DNA of 64,000 nucleotides from Echinicola salinicaeni (GTDB taxonomy: Bacteria > Bacteroidota > Bacteroidia > Cytophagales > Cyclobacteriaceae). Location: contig NZ_JACODZ010000008.1 of the NCBI RefSeq assembly GCF_014280965.1, forward strand, positions 1 to 64,000. Direction: 5' to 3'. Position 1 is the stretch's first letter; every line of letters starts with the position of its first letter. This document shows positions 27,595-36,979 of this stretch, piece after piece. Below the pieces are notes generated by a model that saw nothing but the letters and a program-made list of their open reading frames with translations, was not told the origin of the DNA and searched no databases. Made by a program: the position numbers and the translations under genes.

Positions 27595-28081
27595 ACACAG
27601 CAGTTCTATTAAGAATGAAATTAACCATCGTGTAGGATATGTACTGATGATCATTATGAGTTTAATGGTTATCAATGTGACTTGGCAGGTACTGTCCAGG
27701 TATATTCTGATGTCTCCCAGCTCTTTTACTGATGAATTGTCAAGATTTCTATTGATTTGGTTGGGTATGCTGGGCTCAGCCTATGTTGCAGGACATAATG
27801 AACACCTGGCTATAGACATTCTGCCTACTAAACTCACAGGAAAAGCGAAAAATAATTTATTGATATTTATACATATTATCATTCTAGCCTTCGCTGTGCC
27901 AGTGATGATTTTTGGAGGGAGTAATTTGGTATATATTACTTATATACTTGGACAAAAATCCAGCACCTTACAAATCCCTTTGGCATATGTATATACCATA
28001 ATCCCTCTTAGTGGAGTATTGATCACCATCTATCAAATCGCCGATATTAAACTTTTGACCCAACATAAACCAGTAGCCTAA
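27587..28081 (+). CDS. dctQ: TRAP transporter small membrane subunit (DctQ)
   Basis: The protein is about 164 residues from ATG 27587 (MTKHSSSIKNEINHRVGYVLM). This start overlaps the dctP stop, the usual form of translational coupling; an earlier in-frame start lies wholly inside dctP and is rejected. Four membrane segments are visible, with the family motif WQVLSRYILMSPSSFTDELSRFLLIWLGMLGSAYVAGHNEHLAIDIL. It partners DctM in the inner membrane. Confidence 0.92.
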   Translation: MTKHSSSIKNEINHRVGYVLMIIMSLMVINVTWQVLSRYILMSPSSFTDELSRFLLIWLGMLGSAYVAGHNEHLAIDILPTKLTGKAKNNLLIFIHIIILAFAVPVMIFGGSNLVYITYILGQKSSTLQIPLAYVYTIIPLSGVLITIYQIADIKLLTQHKPVA

Positions 28082-28083
28082 TC

Positions 28084-29379
28084 ATGGAATATATAACCAT
28101 AATTGTTTTAGTATTAAGTTTTATAACCCTTATGGGCCTCGGAGTTCCTGTTGCCTGGAGTTTGGGTTTTAGCAGTTTATTGACACTAATGATTACAGTG
28201 GCCACAGTGCCTTCCATGACTACCATAGCTCAAAGAATGGGAGCAGGGCTCAATAGTTTCTCTCTTTTGGCCATTCCTTTTTTCATTTTGGCAGGGGAAA
28301 TAATGAATAAAGGAGGCATTGCCAATAGATTGATTAATCTTGCCAAAGCCATCACAGGAAGACTTCCAGGTGGATTATTATATGTCAATGTTATTGCAGC
28401 GATGCTTTTTGGTGCCATTGCTGGTTCAGCGGTAGCGGCTGCCTCAGCTTTAGGTGGAATTTTAGGTAAAAGGATGGACGAAGAAGGATATCCAAAAGAA
28501 TTAGGAGTGGCGGTAAATGTAACCTCTTCGACTACAGGTTTAATTATTCCTCCTTCCAACATTCTTATTGTTTACTCTTTGGCTAGTGGTGGGGTATCCA
28601 TAGGAGCACTCTTTGTTGCCGGTTATATTCCCGGCTTATTTGTAGGACTGTTATTGATGTTAACTGCTGCTTTCTTTATTAGAAAACATAAATTACCACA
28701 AGGTGAAACAACCAGCTTCAGTGAATTCGGAAGTGTATTTCTAAAAGCGGCACCTAGCTTGACCTTGCTGGTCATTGTTATTGGAGGTATCGTTGTAGGG
28801 ATATTTACCGCTACAGAAGCCTCAGCTATTGCTGTTTTATATACCCTTGGTCTATCATTTATTTATGGAGAACTCAAAGTAAAGGATTTACCTGCTATAC
28901 TGCTTAAATCCTCCTCAACCACTGCCGTTGTAGCATTACTTATTGCTACTTCCATGAGTATGTCATGGGTGATGTCAAGCGAAGATATTCCGCAGTCAAT
29001 CAGTCAAATCCTACTATCATTAAGTGACAATAAATATATCATCCTTATTATCATTAATTTGACGCTGCTTTTTGTAGGTGTATTTATGGACATGACGCCA
29101 GCAGTATTGATTTTTACTCCAATATTCTTGCCTGTTGTGAGCGAATTGGGTATTGATCCTGTTCATTTTGGAATCATCATGGTCCTAAACTTATGTATTG
29201 GACTTTGTACTCCACCTGTTGGTTCAGTGCTCTTTATTGGGGTTGGGGTAGCAAAAACTTCCATCGCTAAAGTGGTAAAGCCATTGCTTCCATTCTTCAT
29301 AGCGATGATCATAGGGTTGATTGTAATTACCTTATTCCCAGAAATGACCTTATGGCTACCCAGTCTATTTGGTTTATAA
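28084..29379 (+). CDS. dctM: TRAP transporter large permease (DctM)
   Basis: This is a 431-residue membrane protein starting two bases after the dctQ stop. It has about twelve hydrophobic segments and DctM motifs: SFSLLAIPFFILAGEIMNKGGIANRLINLA, GSAVAAASALGGILGKRM, IPPSNILIVYSLASGGVSIGALFVAGYIPG, and LCIGLCTPPVGSVLFIG near the C-terminus. It is the ion-coupled channel subunit. It is the last gene of the kdgK-eda-dctPQM unit, closed by a terminator. Confidence 0.94.
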   Translation: MEYITIIVLVLSFITLMGLGVPVAWSLGFSSLLTLMITVATVPSMTTIAQRMGAGLNSFSLLAIPFFILAGEIMNKGGIANRLINLAKAITGRLPGGLLYVNVIAAMLFGAIAGSAVAAASALGGILGKRMDEEGYPKELGVAVNVTSSTTGLIIPPSNILIVYSLASGGVSIGALFVAGYIPGLFVGLLLMLTAAFFIRKHKLPQGETTSFSEFGSVFLKAAPSLTLLVIVIGGIVVGIFTATEASAIAVLYTLGLSFIYGELKVKDLPAILLKSSSTTAVVALLIATSMSMSWVMSSEDIPQSISQILLSLSDNKYIILIIINLTLLFVGVFMDMTPAVLIFTPIFLPVVSELGIDPVHFGIIMVLNLCIGLCTPPVGSVLFIGVGVAKTSIAKVVKPLLPFFIAMIIGLIVITLFPEMTLWLPSLFGL

Positions 29380-29399
29380 AATACTATTATTTAAAATTC

Positions 29400-29427
29400 A
29401 AAGCAGTTCTTTTAGGACTGCTTTTTT
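29400..29427 (+). terminator. Terminator of the kdgK-eda-dctPQM operon
   Basis: An AAAGCAGT / ACTGCTTT stem around TCTTTTAGG is followed by continuous T. Confidence 0.88.
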
Positions 29428-29569
29428 TGTTGCCATATGATCGATAATAGTTGATCTATCATTTTTTGTCCTGAATTTTAATAATTTGTAATAATTTAAG
29501 TTTAGATTTAAACCTCTTTGGAATCATTGCGGTTATAGTACCTTATGATAAAATGATTACCGATCATCA

Positions 29570-30709
29570 ATGAAGAAACTATTTTTATTCAGCCTACTGT
29601 TTAGCTGCAGTAGTATCATCCCTTCTTTAGCCCAGGGTCAAGGTTTTATTAAAAGGTATATTAATAAAATCATTAATGATACCAGTGATGTATCCGAGCC
29701 CCAATTCCTTCTTTATCCTACTTTAGCCTATTCTCCAGAAACAAGCTGGGAAATAGGATTCAGTTCGCTGTATGTGTATTATGCTAAAAGGGATACCAGC
29801 AATCGCCTGAGTGAGATTAATGGATTTACATTTGTTACTTTAGAAGGACAATATGGATTGTGGTTTGATCATGCCAATTATGCGGATAAAGAAGAATGGT
29901 TTTTCCTAGGTAGACTTCGCTTCCAACAATTCCCTCTATATTATTATGGTTTGGGTCCTGATACAGGTAATGATTATTTGGCCCTGGTAGATTCAAAACA
30001 GCTCTTGATCAAGGAAAGGGTATTGAAAAAGTTGAAAAAGGATTTTTACCTGGGTATGGAACTGGATTTTAATCATTTTGGTGCAGTAGAATTTGAACCC
30101 AATGAACCAAACGAAATATTAGACCTGCCCCTTGGCAGTGAAGGGTCTACCAATATTGGTTTGGGCTTAGGCGTAGTTTATGATAATCGGCATAATGTAC
30201 TGAATGTCAGAAAAGGCCTTTTTTCAGAATTGGCCTATATTAACTATGCCCCCTTTTGGAAGGCAAAGTATGAGTTTAGCACCATTATCTCTGATAATAG
30301 GCTTTATCGGCCTATGGGGAAAAACAACGTTTTTGCTGCACAATTATTCGGGCAGTTCAATTCGGGAGAAGTGCCCTTTAATATGACCAGTGCCTTAGGA
30401 GGTGAAAGCCAAATGAGAGGTTATTATTATGGACGCTATAGAGATAAGAATTATATTTCAAGTCAAGTGGAATTTAGATTTTTACCCATTCCTTTAGGTT
30501 TTACCAAAAGGTTTGGCGCTGCGGTCTTTGCTGGTGCTGGAACTGTATTTCCTGATTTCAGTAATTTATACCTTGATAAGATGGTCTGGTCTGCAGGAGC
30601 TGGTTTACGCTTTTTATTATTTCCCAAAAAAGATATATATACCCGTTTGGACTATGCCTTTGGGAATGATACCAGTGGGTTTTATATTTACATAGGAGAA
30701 GCTTTTTAA
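29570..30709 (+). CDS. BamA/TamA-like outer-membrane beta-barrel protein
   Basis: This is a 379-residue protein with signal peptide (MKKLFLFSLLFSCSSIIPSLAQG). Barrel motifs are VVYDNRHNVLNVRKGLFSELAYINY, ALGGESQMRGYYYGRYRDKNYISSQVEFRF (the conserved RGY of the Omp85 L6 loop), GAAVFAGAGTVFPD, and a C-terminal YIYIGEAF ending in Phe. It lacks POTRA domains. It is similar in layout to the protein at 426-1658. It is monocistronic, with no functional hint from neighbours. Confidence 0.8.
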   Translation: MKKLFLFSLLFSCSSIIPSLAQGQGFIKRYINKIINDTSDVSEPQFLLYPTLAYSPETSWEIGFSSLYVYYAKRDTSNRLSEINGFTFVTLEGQYGLWFDHANYADKEEWFFLGRLRFQQFPLYYYGLGPDTGNDYLALVDSKQLLIKERVLKKLKKDFYLGMELDFNHFGAVEFEPNEPNEILDLPLGSEGSTNIGLGLGVVYDNRHNVLNVRKGLFSELAYINYAPFWKAKYEFSTIISDNRLYRPMGKNNVFAAQLFGQFNSGEVPFNMTSALGGESQMRGYYYGRYRDKNYISSQVEFRFLPIPLGFTKRFGAAVFAGAGTVFPDFSNLYLDKMVWSAGAGLRFLLFPKKDIYTRLDYAFGNDTSGFYIYIGEAF

Positions 30710-31007
30710 TTTATTCAAAAAATTAAACACAAGTTTAACCTCTACCACTTGTGGAAATAGGTAATTGCTGCTATTATTTTTTTGAGGTAATATTTACCTT
30801 AATGTAAAAGGCCTTATTCTATAGGCTTTAACCCTAATAACTAATGTCCCTATTTAAGCTTAATAGTGGTTATAATCCCCATAAAAAAGATATTGATCAG
30901 GAGATGTACAGCACTTCTGATGGACAAGAACTATTAATTGAATGGGCTTTATTTGTTTGAATAATATCCTTCCTATATTAGAAAAAATTACAACTAAATA
31001 AGATTAG

Positions 31008-32162
31008 ATGAATCGGCCAATATATTTAGATTATTGCTCCACTACTCCTTGTGATCCCAAGGTCGTAGAAGCTATGATGCCGTATTTTACTGAATTTTAT
31101 GGAAATGCCTCCAGTAACGATCATTATTATGGTTGGTTAGCCAAGGAAGCCATTGAAATTTCTAAAGAGCAGATTGGAGACCTTTTAAACTGCAATATTC
31201 ATGATATATTTTATACCAGTGGGGCAACTGAGGCCATAAACTGGGCTTTAAAGGGTCTTGCAAAAATTGGAAGTCCCAACAAGAAACATTTTATTACTAC
31301 CCAAGTCGAGCATAGCGCAGTGTTGGAAACTTTCAAATATTTGGAAGATCAAGGGGTAGCAATAAGCTACCTACCCGTCGACCAAAACGGCCAACTGGAC
31401 CTTGAACTTTTAAAAGCTTCTATTAGAAAGGATACAATTGCCATTTGCTGTATGGCAGCTAATAATGAACTGGGCACCATTTACCCCATTGATAGCATAT
31501 CAGCTATAGCCAAGAAAAACGATCTCTATTTTATTTCTGATGCTACACAGGCTGTTGGAAAAATCCCAGTGGACCTATCCTTAACAAATGTAGATTTACT
31601 GGCCCTTTCTTCCCATAAAATTTATGGTCCAAAGGGAATAGGCGCACTCATAATCAACAACCCGGTATTGAGGAAATCCTTACCAGCCTTTATTCATGGA
31701 GGTAAACAGGAAGCAGGCAAAAGAAGTGGAACCATCAATGTTTCAGGAGCGGTAGGATTTGGAAAGGCTGCAGAGCTATGTAAAATTGAATTAATGAAAG
31801 GCCAGAATAAGCTTTCTCAATTTCGTGATAAGCTTGAAAATGCGCTACTAGAAATTCCAGGAATAATTATCAATGCCAGAAAAGGAAAAAGATTAGACCA
31901 TGTCAGTAATATTACAATTGAAAATATTGATGCTGAAACATTGCTTTTGAGTTTAAGCAAAAAACTGGCATTAAGTAGGGGCAGTGCATGCTCATCCATT
32001 GTACAAAATCCCTCCCATGTATTGAAAGCTATTGGATTAGAGGATAACAAAGCCTTAAACTCCATAAGAATCAGCCTTGGAAGATTTACAACTGAAGAAG
32101 AAGTGGAACAGACTATTGGTCTAATCAGAGAAGCTGTTCATAAGCTGCAGCCAAGCATATAA
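31008..32162 (+). CDS. Cysteine desulfurase (NifS/IscS type)
   Basis: This is a 384-residue class V aminotransferase. It starts IYLDYCSTTPCDPKVVEAMMPYFTEFYGNASS. Lys204 in ALSSHKIYGPKGIGAL binds PLP, and the active-site Cys328 lies in ALSRGSACSSIVQNPSHVL. It releases sulfur from cysteine as an enzyme-bound persulfide. It is the first gene of a unit with xdhC (18 bases later) and mocA, so its sulfur is probably for the molybdenum cofactor of a hydroxylase, as described for XdhC with NifS4 in Rhodobacter, rather than for general Fe-S assembly. No iscU or sufE is nearby. Confidence 0.9.
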   Translation: MNRPIYLDYCSTTPCDPKVVEAMMPYFTEFYGNASSNDHYYGWLAKEAIEISKEQIGDLLNCNIHDIFYTSGATEAINWALKGLAKIGSPNKKHFITTQVEHSAVLETFKYLEDQGVAISYLPVDQNGQLDLELLKASIRKDTIAICCMAANNELGTIYPIDSISAIAKKNDLYFISDATQAVGKIPVDLSLTNVDLLALSSHKIYGPKGIGALIINNPVLRKSLPAFIHGGKQEAGKRSGTINVSGAVGFGKAAELCKIELMKGQNKLSQFRDKLENALLEIPGIIINARKGKRLDHVSNITIENIDAETLLLSLSKKLALSRGSACSSIVQNPSHVLKAIGLEDNKALNSIRISLGRFTTEEEVEQTIGLIREAVHKLQPSI

Positions 32163-32180
32163 ATACACCCAAAAAAACTG

Positions 32181-33305
32181 ATGAAAGAAACTATCGATAT
32201 CATTAATGCTTTTGAAAAGGCCTCGGAAAAAGGCCAGTCTACCGCATTGGCCACCGTGGTTAGGGTAGAAGGATCTTCTTACAGAGGAGCAGGGGCAAGA
32301 ATGCTCATTACTGAGGGTGGGGAACTCAGTGGTGCCATCAGTGGGGGCTGTTTAGAGGGTGACGCCTTAAGAAGAGCCCTAATGGTGATTGTGAAAAACA
32401 AACCATTATTGGTCAAATATGACACTTCAGAGGAAAATGGTGATGTATTTGGAGTGGGGCTTGGTTGTGAAGGAATCATTCATGTGTTAATAGAACCAAT
32501 CAGCGCAAATAAGGCTTCCAATCCAATAGAATATTTAAAGAAATGTGTCAAACAACGCAGTCCCAATATACTAGTAAGTATATATTCCACCAATAATAAG
32601 CGCTTTGATAAACAAGGCACATATACTTTAATAAAACAGCAAGATGAGTTAAATAAAATAAATGGAATTGATTGGTCTGAATTTAAAGAGGAAATCAATG
32701 ATACCTTCATTAAAAAAAAATCCCTGTTCAAAAGCACAAAGATTGAGGGGGAGCAAATTGATATATTTTTTGAATATATACCTCCAAGAATAAAATTACT
32801 TATTGCCGGAGCAGGAAATGATGTAATACCATTAGTGGAAGTAGGGGAGATATTGGCTTGGGAAATGATATTACTGGATGGGAGACCAAGTTATGCCAAC
32901 AAACAGCGCTTCCCAAATTGCCAGTTAATGATAGGTCAACCTGAAAAAGTTTTAAACGAATTAGTAATTGATAGCCAAACAGCCATTTTGTTAATGACGC
33001 ATAACTATAATTATGATAAAGCCATAATCAAATGGGCGATAGGTAAGGATATACCCTATTTGGGCATGCTAGGACCTAAAAAAAAATGGGCTTTAATGAG
33101 GAAAGAACTTATCGCAGAAGGTCTTGACCCCAGCAAGCTTAATATTTATAGTCCAATGGGATTAGATATTGGAGCGGAAAGTGCTGAGGAGATAGTTTTA
33201 TCAATCCTAGGTGAGATCAAGGCTGTATTTTCAAATAGAAAAGGTGGCTTACTACATAAACAAGAAGGTAGGATCCACCCAAACAGAAAATATAATTTCA
33301 AATAG
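32181..33305 (+). CDS. xdhC: XdhC/CoxI family molybdenum-cofactor maturation protein
   Basis: This is a 374-residue protein. The N-terminal XdhC/CoxI domain shows STALATVVRVEGSSYRGAGARMLITEGGELSGAISGGCLEGD (about 18-65). The C-terminal Rossmann domain starts IKLLIAGAGNDVIPLVEVGEILAWEMILLDGRPSYA (about 207) and ends with YLGMLGPKKKWALMRKEL and GLDIGAESAEEIVLSILGEI. By family it binds molybdopterin cofactor, helps its sulfuration and inserts it into xanthine dehydrogenase-type enzymes. It lies between the cysteine desulfurase and mocA. No hydroxylase subunit is in the window. Confidence 0.92.
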   Translation: MKETIDIINAFEKASEKGQSTALATVVRVEGSSYRGAGARMLITEGGELSGAISGGCLEGDALRRALMVIVKNKPLLVKYDTSEENGDVFGVGLGCEGIIHVLIEPISANKASNPIEYLKKCVKQRSPNILVSIYSTNNKRFDKQGTYTLIKQQDELNKINGIDWSEFKEEINDTFIKKKSLFKSTKIEGEQIDIFFEYIPPRIKLLIAGAGNDVIPLVEVGEILAWEMILLDGRPSYANKQRFPNCQLMIGQPEKVLNELVIDSQTAILLMTHNYNYDKAIIKWAIGKDIPYLGMLGPKKKWALMRKELIAEGLDPSKLNIYSPMGLDIGAESAEEIVLSILGEIKAVFSNRKGGLLHKQEGRIHPNRKYNFK

Positions 33306-33306
33306 C

Positions 33307-33903
33307 ATGGTTAAACCAAAGGAAATTGATTTTAACATTTTAATATTAGCTGCAGGAAAATCAACAAGACTAGGTCGGGCGAAACAACTTTTGAAATTCA
33401 AGGGTAAAAGCTTATTGCAAAATACAATCGACGCTTGTGCTGACTTAGGTTCAAAGGAAATTATTGTAGTTCTAGGGGCTCATTCAGATCAAATTAAGTC
33501 CCAACTTGATTTAAATAAGATCAGTTTACTTTATAATCCCGACTATGAATCAGGATTAGCAAGTTCAATTTCCATAGGAATGAAATATTTGGAAGGCCAG
33601 TCCAAGGCTACTTTAATCCTGGTTTGTGATCAAGCCTATATCCATGCTCGTCATTTGCAGAATTTAGTCAATACATGGAGGAATCATATCACTAAAATAA
33701 TTTGTAGCAGCTATTCTCAGACCATTGGGGTTCCAGCTATTTTTCCTAGTACGTATTATAATGATTTAATGCATCTAAAGGGCGATAAGGGAGCAAAAAT
33801 GATCTTGCTAAAACATAAATATAATTTAATCTCATTGCCATTTGAAGGAGGAGAAGTAGACATAGATACAGAACAAGACTATAATAATTTACTAGCTAAC
33901 TAG
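33307..33903 (+). CDS. mocA: Molybdenum cofactor cytidylyltransferase (MocA/MobA-like)
   Basis: The protein is about 198 residues from ATG 33307, one base after the xdhC stop; a longer in-frame version overlaps xdhC and is rejected. The nucleotidyltransferase signature is ILILAAGKSTRLGRAKQLLKFKGKSLLQNT, followed by EIIVVLGAHSDQI, GLASSISIGMKYL, LILVCDQAYI and GDKGAKMIL. It is expected to form molybdopterin cytosine dinucleotide, the cofactor form of xanthine dehydrogenase-family enzymes. It is the last gene of the maturation set. Confidence 0.88.
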   Translation: MVKPKEIDFNILILAAGKSTRLGRAKQLLKFKGKSLLQNTIDACADLGSKEIIVVLGAHSDQIKSQLDLNKISLLYNPDYESGLASSISIGMKYLEGQSKATLILVCDQAYIHARHLQNLVNTWRNHITKIICSSYSQTIGVPAIFPSTYYNDLMHLKGDKGAKMILLKHKYNLISLPFEGGEVDIDTEQDYNNLLAN

Positions 33904-33942
33904 GTGGAATTCACATCGCTTTTCTTTAAGTCAACTATGAAG

Positions 33943-33995
33943 GCGCAAAGAGTAGAAACATTTGATATATACTATTTCTTTTATGCTCTTAGCGC
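33943..33995. repeat. Hairpin with GCGCAA words, possible repeat remnant
   Basis: GCGC-A-AAGAG at 33943 pairs with CTCTT-A-GCGC ending at 33995. A further GCGCAA follows at 34026-34031. The pattern resembles the GCGCAAAG-type intergenic repeats found in many Bacteroidota genomes, here degenerate. There is no coding potential. Confidence 0.35.
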
Positions 33996-34045
33996 AACTT
34001 TTGATAACTCTATCTGAAACTTTTTGCGCAATATGGAAAAAAGAC

Positions 34046-34075
34046 AAAGCCAAACTTCAATTGAAATTTGGCTTT
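34046..34075 (-). terminator. Terminator of the NmrA gene
   Basis: AAAGCCAAACTTCAA and TTGAAATTTGGCTTT form a near-perfect 15-bp stem with one mismatch. T-rich sequence follows on the minus strand. Confidence 0.75.
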
Positions 34076-34081
34076 AACTAT

Positions 34082-35032
34082 TCAATCCATGGGTACCTTT
34101 TCCCCATACTTAATTAACCAGTCATTGAAAGTTTTCAATTCAGGATTAAGCTCTTTTGAAAGTCCCACATCCCTATGGCGATTACAGACATCCTCAAAAT
34201 CCCTGTAAAACTGAAACATATTTCCCAAGTCATCCGCTCCAGGAAAATCAAAACTTCTATAAGTATCTGGACTTACATTATTATAAATGACCTCTTTTCC
34301 AAGATGCTTGGTAAATGCCGTAGCCATTTCTGATCCAGTCAGTTTTTCACCAGCTACTCCCACAGTCTGACCGATCATAGATTTACCCTTTTTAAAAATT
34401 CCATAGGCACACTTACCAATATCTTCAGAAGCAATTCCTGCCATTTTCTTATCATCGAGGGGGAAAGTCAAATAGTATTTACCATCTTCTCCTTTTTGAG
34501 GCCCACTACCGAAATAAATAAAATTATCCCAATAAAATGATGCCATCAAAAAAGTAGTGGGAATACCTAAGTCCTTGAATAAATGATTAGCTTCTCCTTT
34601 CATATCGAAATGAGGAACTTTAAATTTTCCCTGTAAAGTAGGCATTCGATCATCCTCAAGGGGAACATACTTGCGGGTGTCTTCCAGTGTTGACCAAATT
34701 ACATGTTGTAAACCACATTCCTTAGCAGCCTCGGCCATATATTTGGCATGCTGATACTCTTTTTCAGGAGAAAAGTGGTCCCAAAAAAATGTAACTAAAT
34801 AAGCGCCATAAGCACCATTCATTGCACCTATAATACTGGCACGATCATCAACATCAGCCTCAACTACTTCTGCACCGAGATCACTTAATGCTTTGGCTTT
34901 ATCTGAACTTTTGTTTCTTGTAACTGCTCTAACAGTAAATTCACTATTAGGGTCTTTTAGGATAGCCCTGGCAAGCCCACCACCTTGCGCACCAGTTGCA
35001 CCCATTATGGTAATGATTTTTTTATCAGACAT
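34082..35032 (-). CDS. NmrA-like NAD(P)-binding protein
   Basis: This is a 316-residue protein of the atypical short-chain dehydrogenase fold. The dinucleotide motif is IITIMGATGAQGGGLARAIL, followed by FTVRAVTRNKSSDKAKALSDLGAEVVEADVDD and GAYGAYLVTFFWD, the usual NmrA/HSCARG pattern. The catalytic YxxxK of active reductases is not evident, so it may be a redox sensor or a reductase of unknown substrate. It stands alone between the mocA unit and the GDPD gene. Confidence 0.85.
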   Translation of the reverse strand: MSDKKIITIMGATGAQGGGLARAILKDPNSEFTVRAVTRNKSSDKAKALSDLGAEVVEADVDDRASIIGAMNGAYGAYLVTFFWDHFSPEKEYQHAKYMAEAAKECGLQHVIWSTLEDTRKYVPLEDDRMPTLQGKFKVPHFDMKGEANHLFKDLGIPTTFLMASFYWDNFIYFGSGPQKGEDGKYYLTFPLDDKKMAGIASEDIGKCAYGIFKKGKSMIGQTVGVAGEKLTGSEMATAFTKHLGKEVIYNNVSPDTYRSFDFPGADDLGNMFQFYRDFEDVCNRHRDVGLSKELNPELKTFNDWLIKYGEKVPMD

Positions 35033-35235
35033 AATTAGAAAGATTATAAAATGAATACTAAAGAAAATCCAGCCTTTGTAAATTAATGGTGGTGGCTTTT
35101 GGCTGAGAATTGACTTAATTATGCTTATAATTTACATATTTTAAGTAGTAAAATCTTCAAAATGTCCAGAGAAATTTAGTTAAGATCGAGTAAATCAGAG
35201 AAAAGGGTATTATTAAGATAAAGGTAACTTTTTGA

Positions 35236-36027
35236 TTAGCGTGCTTCTTTTTGAATAAGTGCCAATAGTTTTTCTGGCTCATCCGTAGTGATAAAATCAA
35301 CATTATTCTCCAGCAGCCAAATCATATCTTCTTCCTTATTGACAGTCCAAGCATTTATGGTTAATGCTAAATCCTGAGCTTCTTTGATCCATTCAGGATT
35401 ATTTCTCAAGACCTTGATATTATAATCAAATCCAAAAAAACCTGCCTCGGAAAGTTCTGCTGGAGTTTTATCTCCCTTTAAATAAGCAACTCTTGAATTC
35501 GAGTCAAGATTAATAATCTTCAAACCTGCTTCATAACTAAACGTAATAAAATCCACCCATTTCTCAGCATTAAGCGCATTGACCATTTCTAGGGACTTTT
35601 CTGCAATGAATTGACTTCTTTCCACACCAAGTTTAGAAGGTTTAATTTCAAAAACCAGTTTTGTTTTGGATTGCTCCATTCCAGCCAATAAATATTCCTC
35701 TACAGTAGGCAGCTTTTCTCCATTGGAATGATGCTTGGATAGCAGCTCCTGATAATTATGATGTTCTATTTCCATTCCCTCAAAATCCGCATCATGATTT
35801 ACCACTAAGACACTGTCCTTGGTCATCCATACATCAAATTCAGTCCCTTCACAGCCCAATTCGATGGCTTTTTCCAATGAAGCTAATGAATTCTGTGGCA
35901 AGTCATTGCTCTTCCAAGCCCCTCGATGTGCAATTACTTTATTATCATTAAAATGCGCTGATTCACAGGACACTAAAAATATTAACATAATTAAAAGTGG
36001 ATACAGAATACTTAGCTTTGAACTCAT
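35236..36027 (-). CDS. Glycerophosphodiester phosphodiesterase, lipoprotein
   Basis: This is a 263-residue protein. The signal peptide ends IFLVSCES (lipobox, Cys21). The GDPD motifs are VIAHRGAW (His34, Arg35), NSLASLEKAIELGCEGTEFDVWMTKD (Glu63, Asp65), VVNHDADFEG (His78) and FEIKPS. These residues bind the metal and catalyse cleavage of glycerophosphodiesters to glycerol-3-phosphate. It is probably envelope anchored and scavenges phospholipid head-group products. It is a single-gene unit. Confidence 0.92.
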   Translation of the reverse strand: MSSKLSILYPLLIMLIFLVSCESAHFNDNKVIAHRGAWKSNDLPQNSLASLEKAIELGCEGTEFDVWMTKDSVLVVNHDADFEGMEIEHHNYQELLSKHHSNGEKLPTVEEYLLAGMEQSKTKLVFEIKPSKLGVERSQFIAEKSLEMVNALNAEKWVDFITFSYEAGLKIINLDSNSRVAYLKGDKTPAELSEAGFFGFDYNIKVLRNNPEWIKEAQDLALTINAWTVNKEEDMIWLLENNVDFITTDEPEKLLALIQKEAR

Positions 36028-36487
36028 AATGTATAGTTATTTTTTAAATGGATAAATTTTCAGACAATTCTACAAAAAAACAATTTAACCCCTTTTTAGT
36101 TATTAATTATTGACAATTAATTAACACAAAAAAAATTCCTCTTTCTGAGCAATACTAAATTAATCAACTGAAAATACTCTTAAATCCGATGTTAAAATTT
36201 ACCTTACACCCAATTGTAAAATACTTATATAATTTAAAACTTATTGAGGTTTTTTGTTTATACTTATTTATTTTTCTAAATACATTTCTATTTTTGCCAA
36301 TCTTTAACAATACACAATAAGAAACGCTTATTGGCGAAAAAAGAAAATAGTCTTAAAGTCCTATTTCCCTACAATATTATCTTTTTCTGAGTTGTCCCCT
36401 CCCTGAATTTTTTGGTATTCCCGTACCATATTTGATTACCGAATTATAGAGGATAGGACGGATATGTCACCCGAAACTTAGTCACCC
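36028..36487. other. 460-base gap between divergent genes
   Basis: There is no supported gene here. The gap holds an AT-rich stretch with a TATTTTTG box at 36289-36296, a good Bacteroidota -7 match on the plus strand, which would give a leader of about 185 bases before the receiver gene. Inside that leader are the small inverted repeat GGTA-TTCCCG-TACC (36412-36425) and a GTCACCC word repeated at 36466 and 36480. Confidence 0.4.
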
Positions 36488-36844
36488 ATGTCTAAAATTT
36501 TAATACTCGAAAAGGATAAAAACTTTTCAAGTAACATCTGTGAAATTTTGGAATTATATGAATACAAAACAGAACAGTGTTACGAAGCAAAAAATATAGA
36601 AAACCAAATCACCGAATTTGGTCCAGACTTATTGATCATTTCTATATCCATTGACTATGGTCAATCAGGAATTAAGATCATGAAGAAATTAATTCCTGAA
36701 TATGATCTACCAGTGATATTGATCAGTGATACTTATCTGGCAGAAATTTTCAATAGTGAATTGAAAGGAATAAATAATTACATCATTATTAATAAACCAT
36801 TTTCAGCCAATGAATTAATAAAAGGAGTTAAAACTTTGATTTAA
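36488..36844 (+). CDS. Stand-alone receiver-like protein lacking the phospho-acceptor Asp
   Basis: This is a 118-residue single-domain protein with the CheY layout: ILILEKDKNFSSNICEILELYEY, GPDLLIISISIDYGQSG, LPVILISDT and IINKPFSANELIKGV. The Lys of the switch region (K103, NKPF) is kept. The position of the phospho-acceptor Asp, normally PDL-x-x-x-D, is Ser52, and the acidic pair near the start is reduced to EKD. It is therefore probably not phosphorylated in the usual way and may act as a constitutive or protein-binding receiver. No histidine kinase is nearby. Confidence 0.8.
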   Translation: MSKILILEKDKNFSSNICEILELYEYKTEQCYEAKNIENQITEFGPDLLIISISIDYGQSGIKIMKKLIPEYDLPVILISDTYLAEIFNSELKGINNYIIINKPFSANELIKGVKTLI

Positions 36845-36979
36845 TTATAAGCACTAGGTCAAGGGCAGGTAGTTTATACACATTAAATAATACATAAGGC
36901 TTCACGCAATGGGGCTACATCTGTGGATTAATTAACTTTTGCAAACCTATTGCACGGGTTTTATGGATATATTTGTTTA

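Noticed and set aside
30844-30960. 38-codon plus-strand frame before the cysteine desulfurase gene
   Set aside because: It starts with ATG and ends cleanly, but it is short, has no recognisable motif and lies in the upstream region of the operon. It cannot be supported without conservation.
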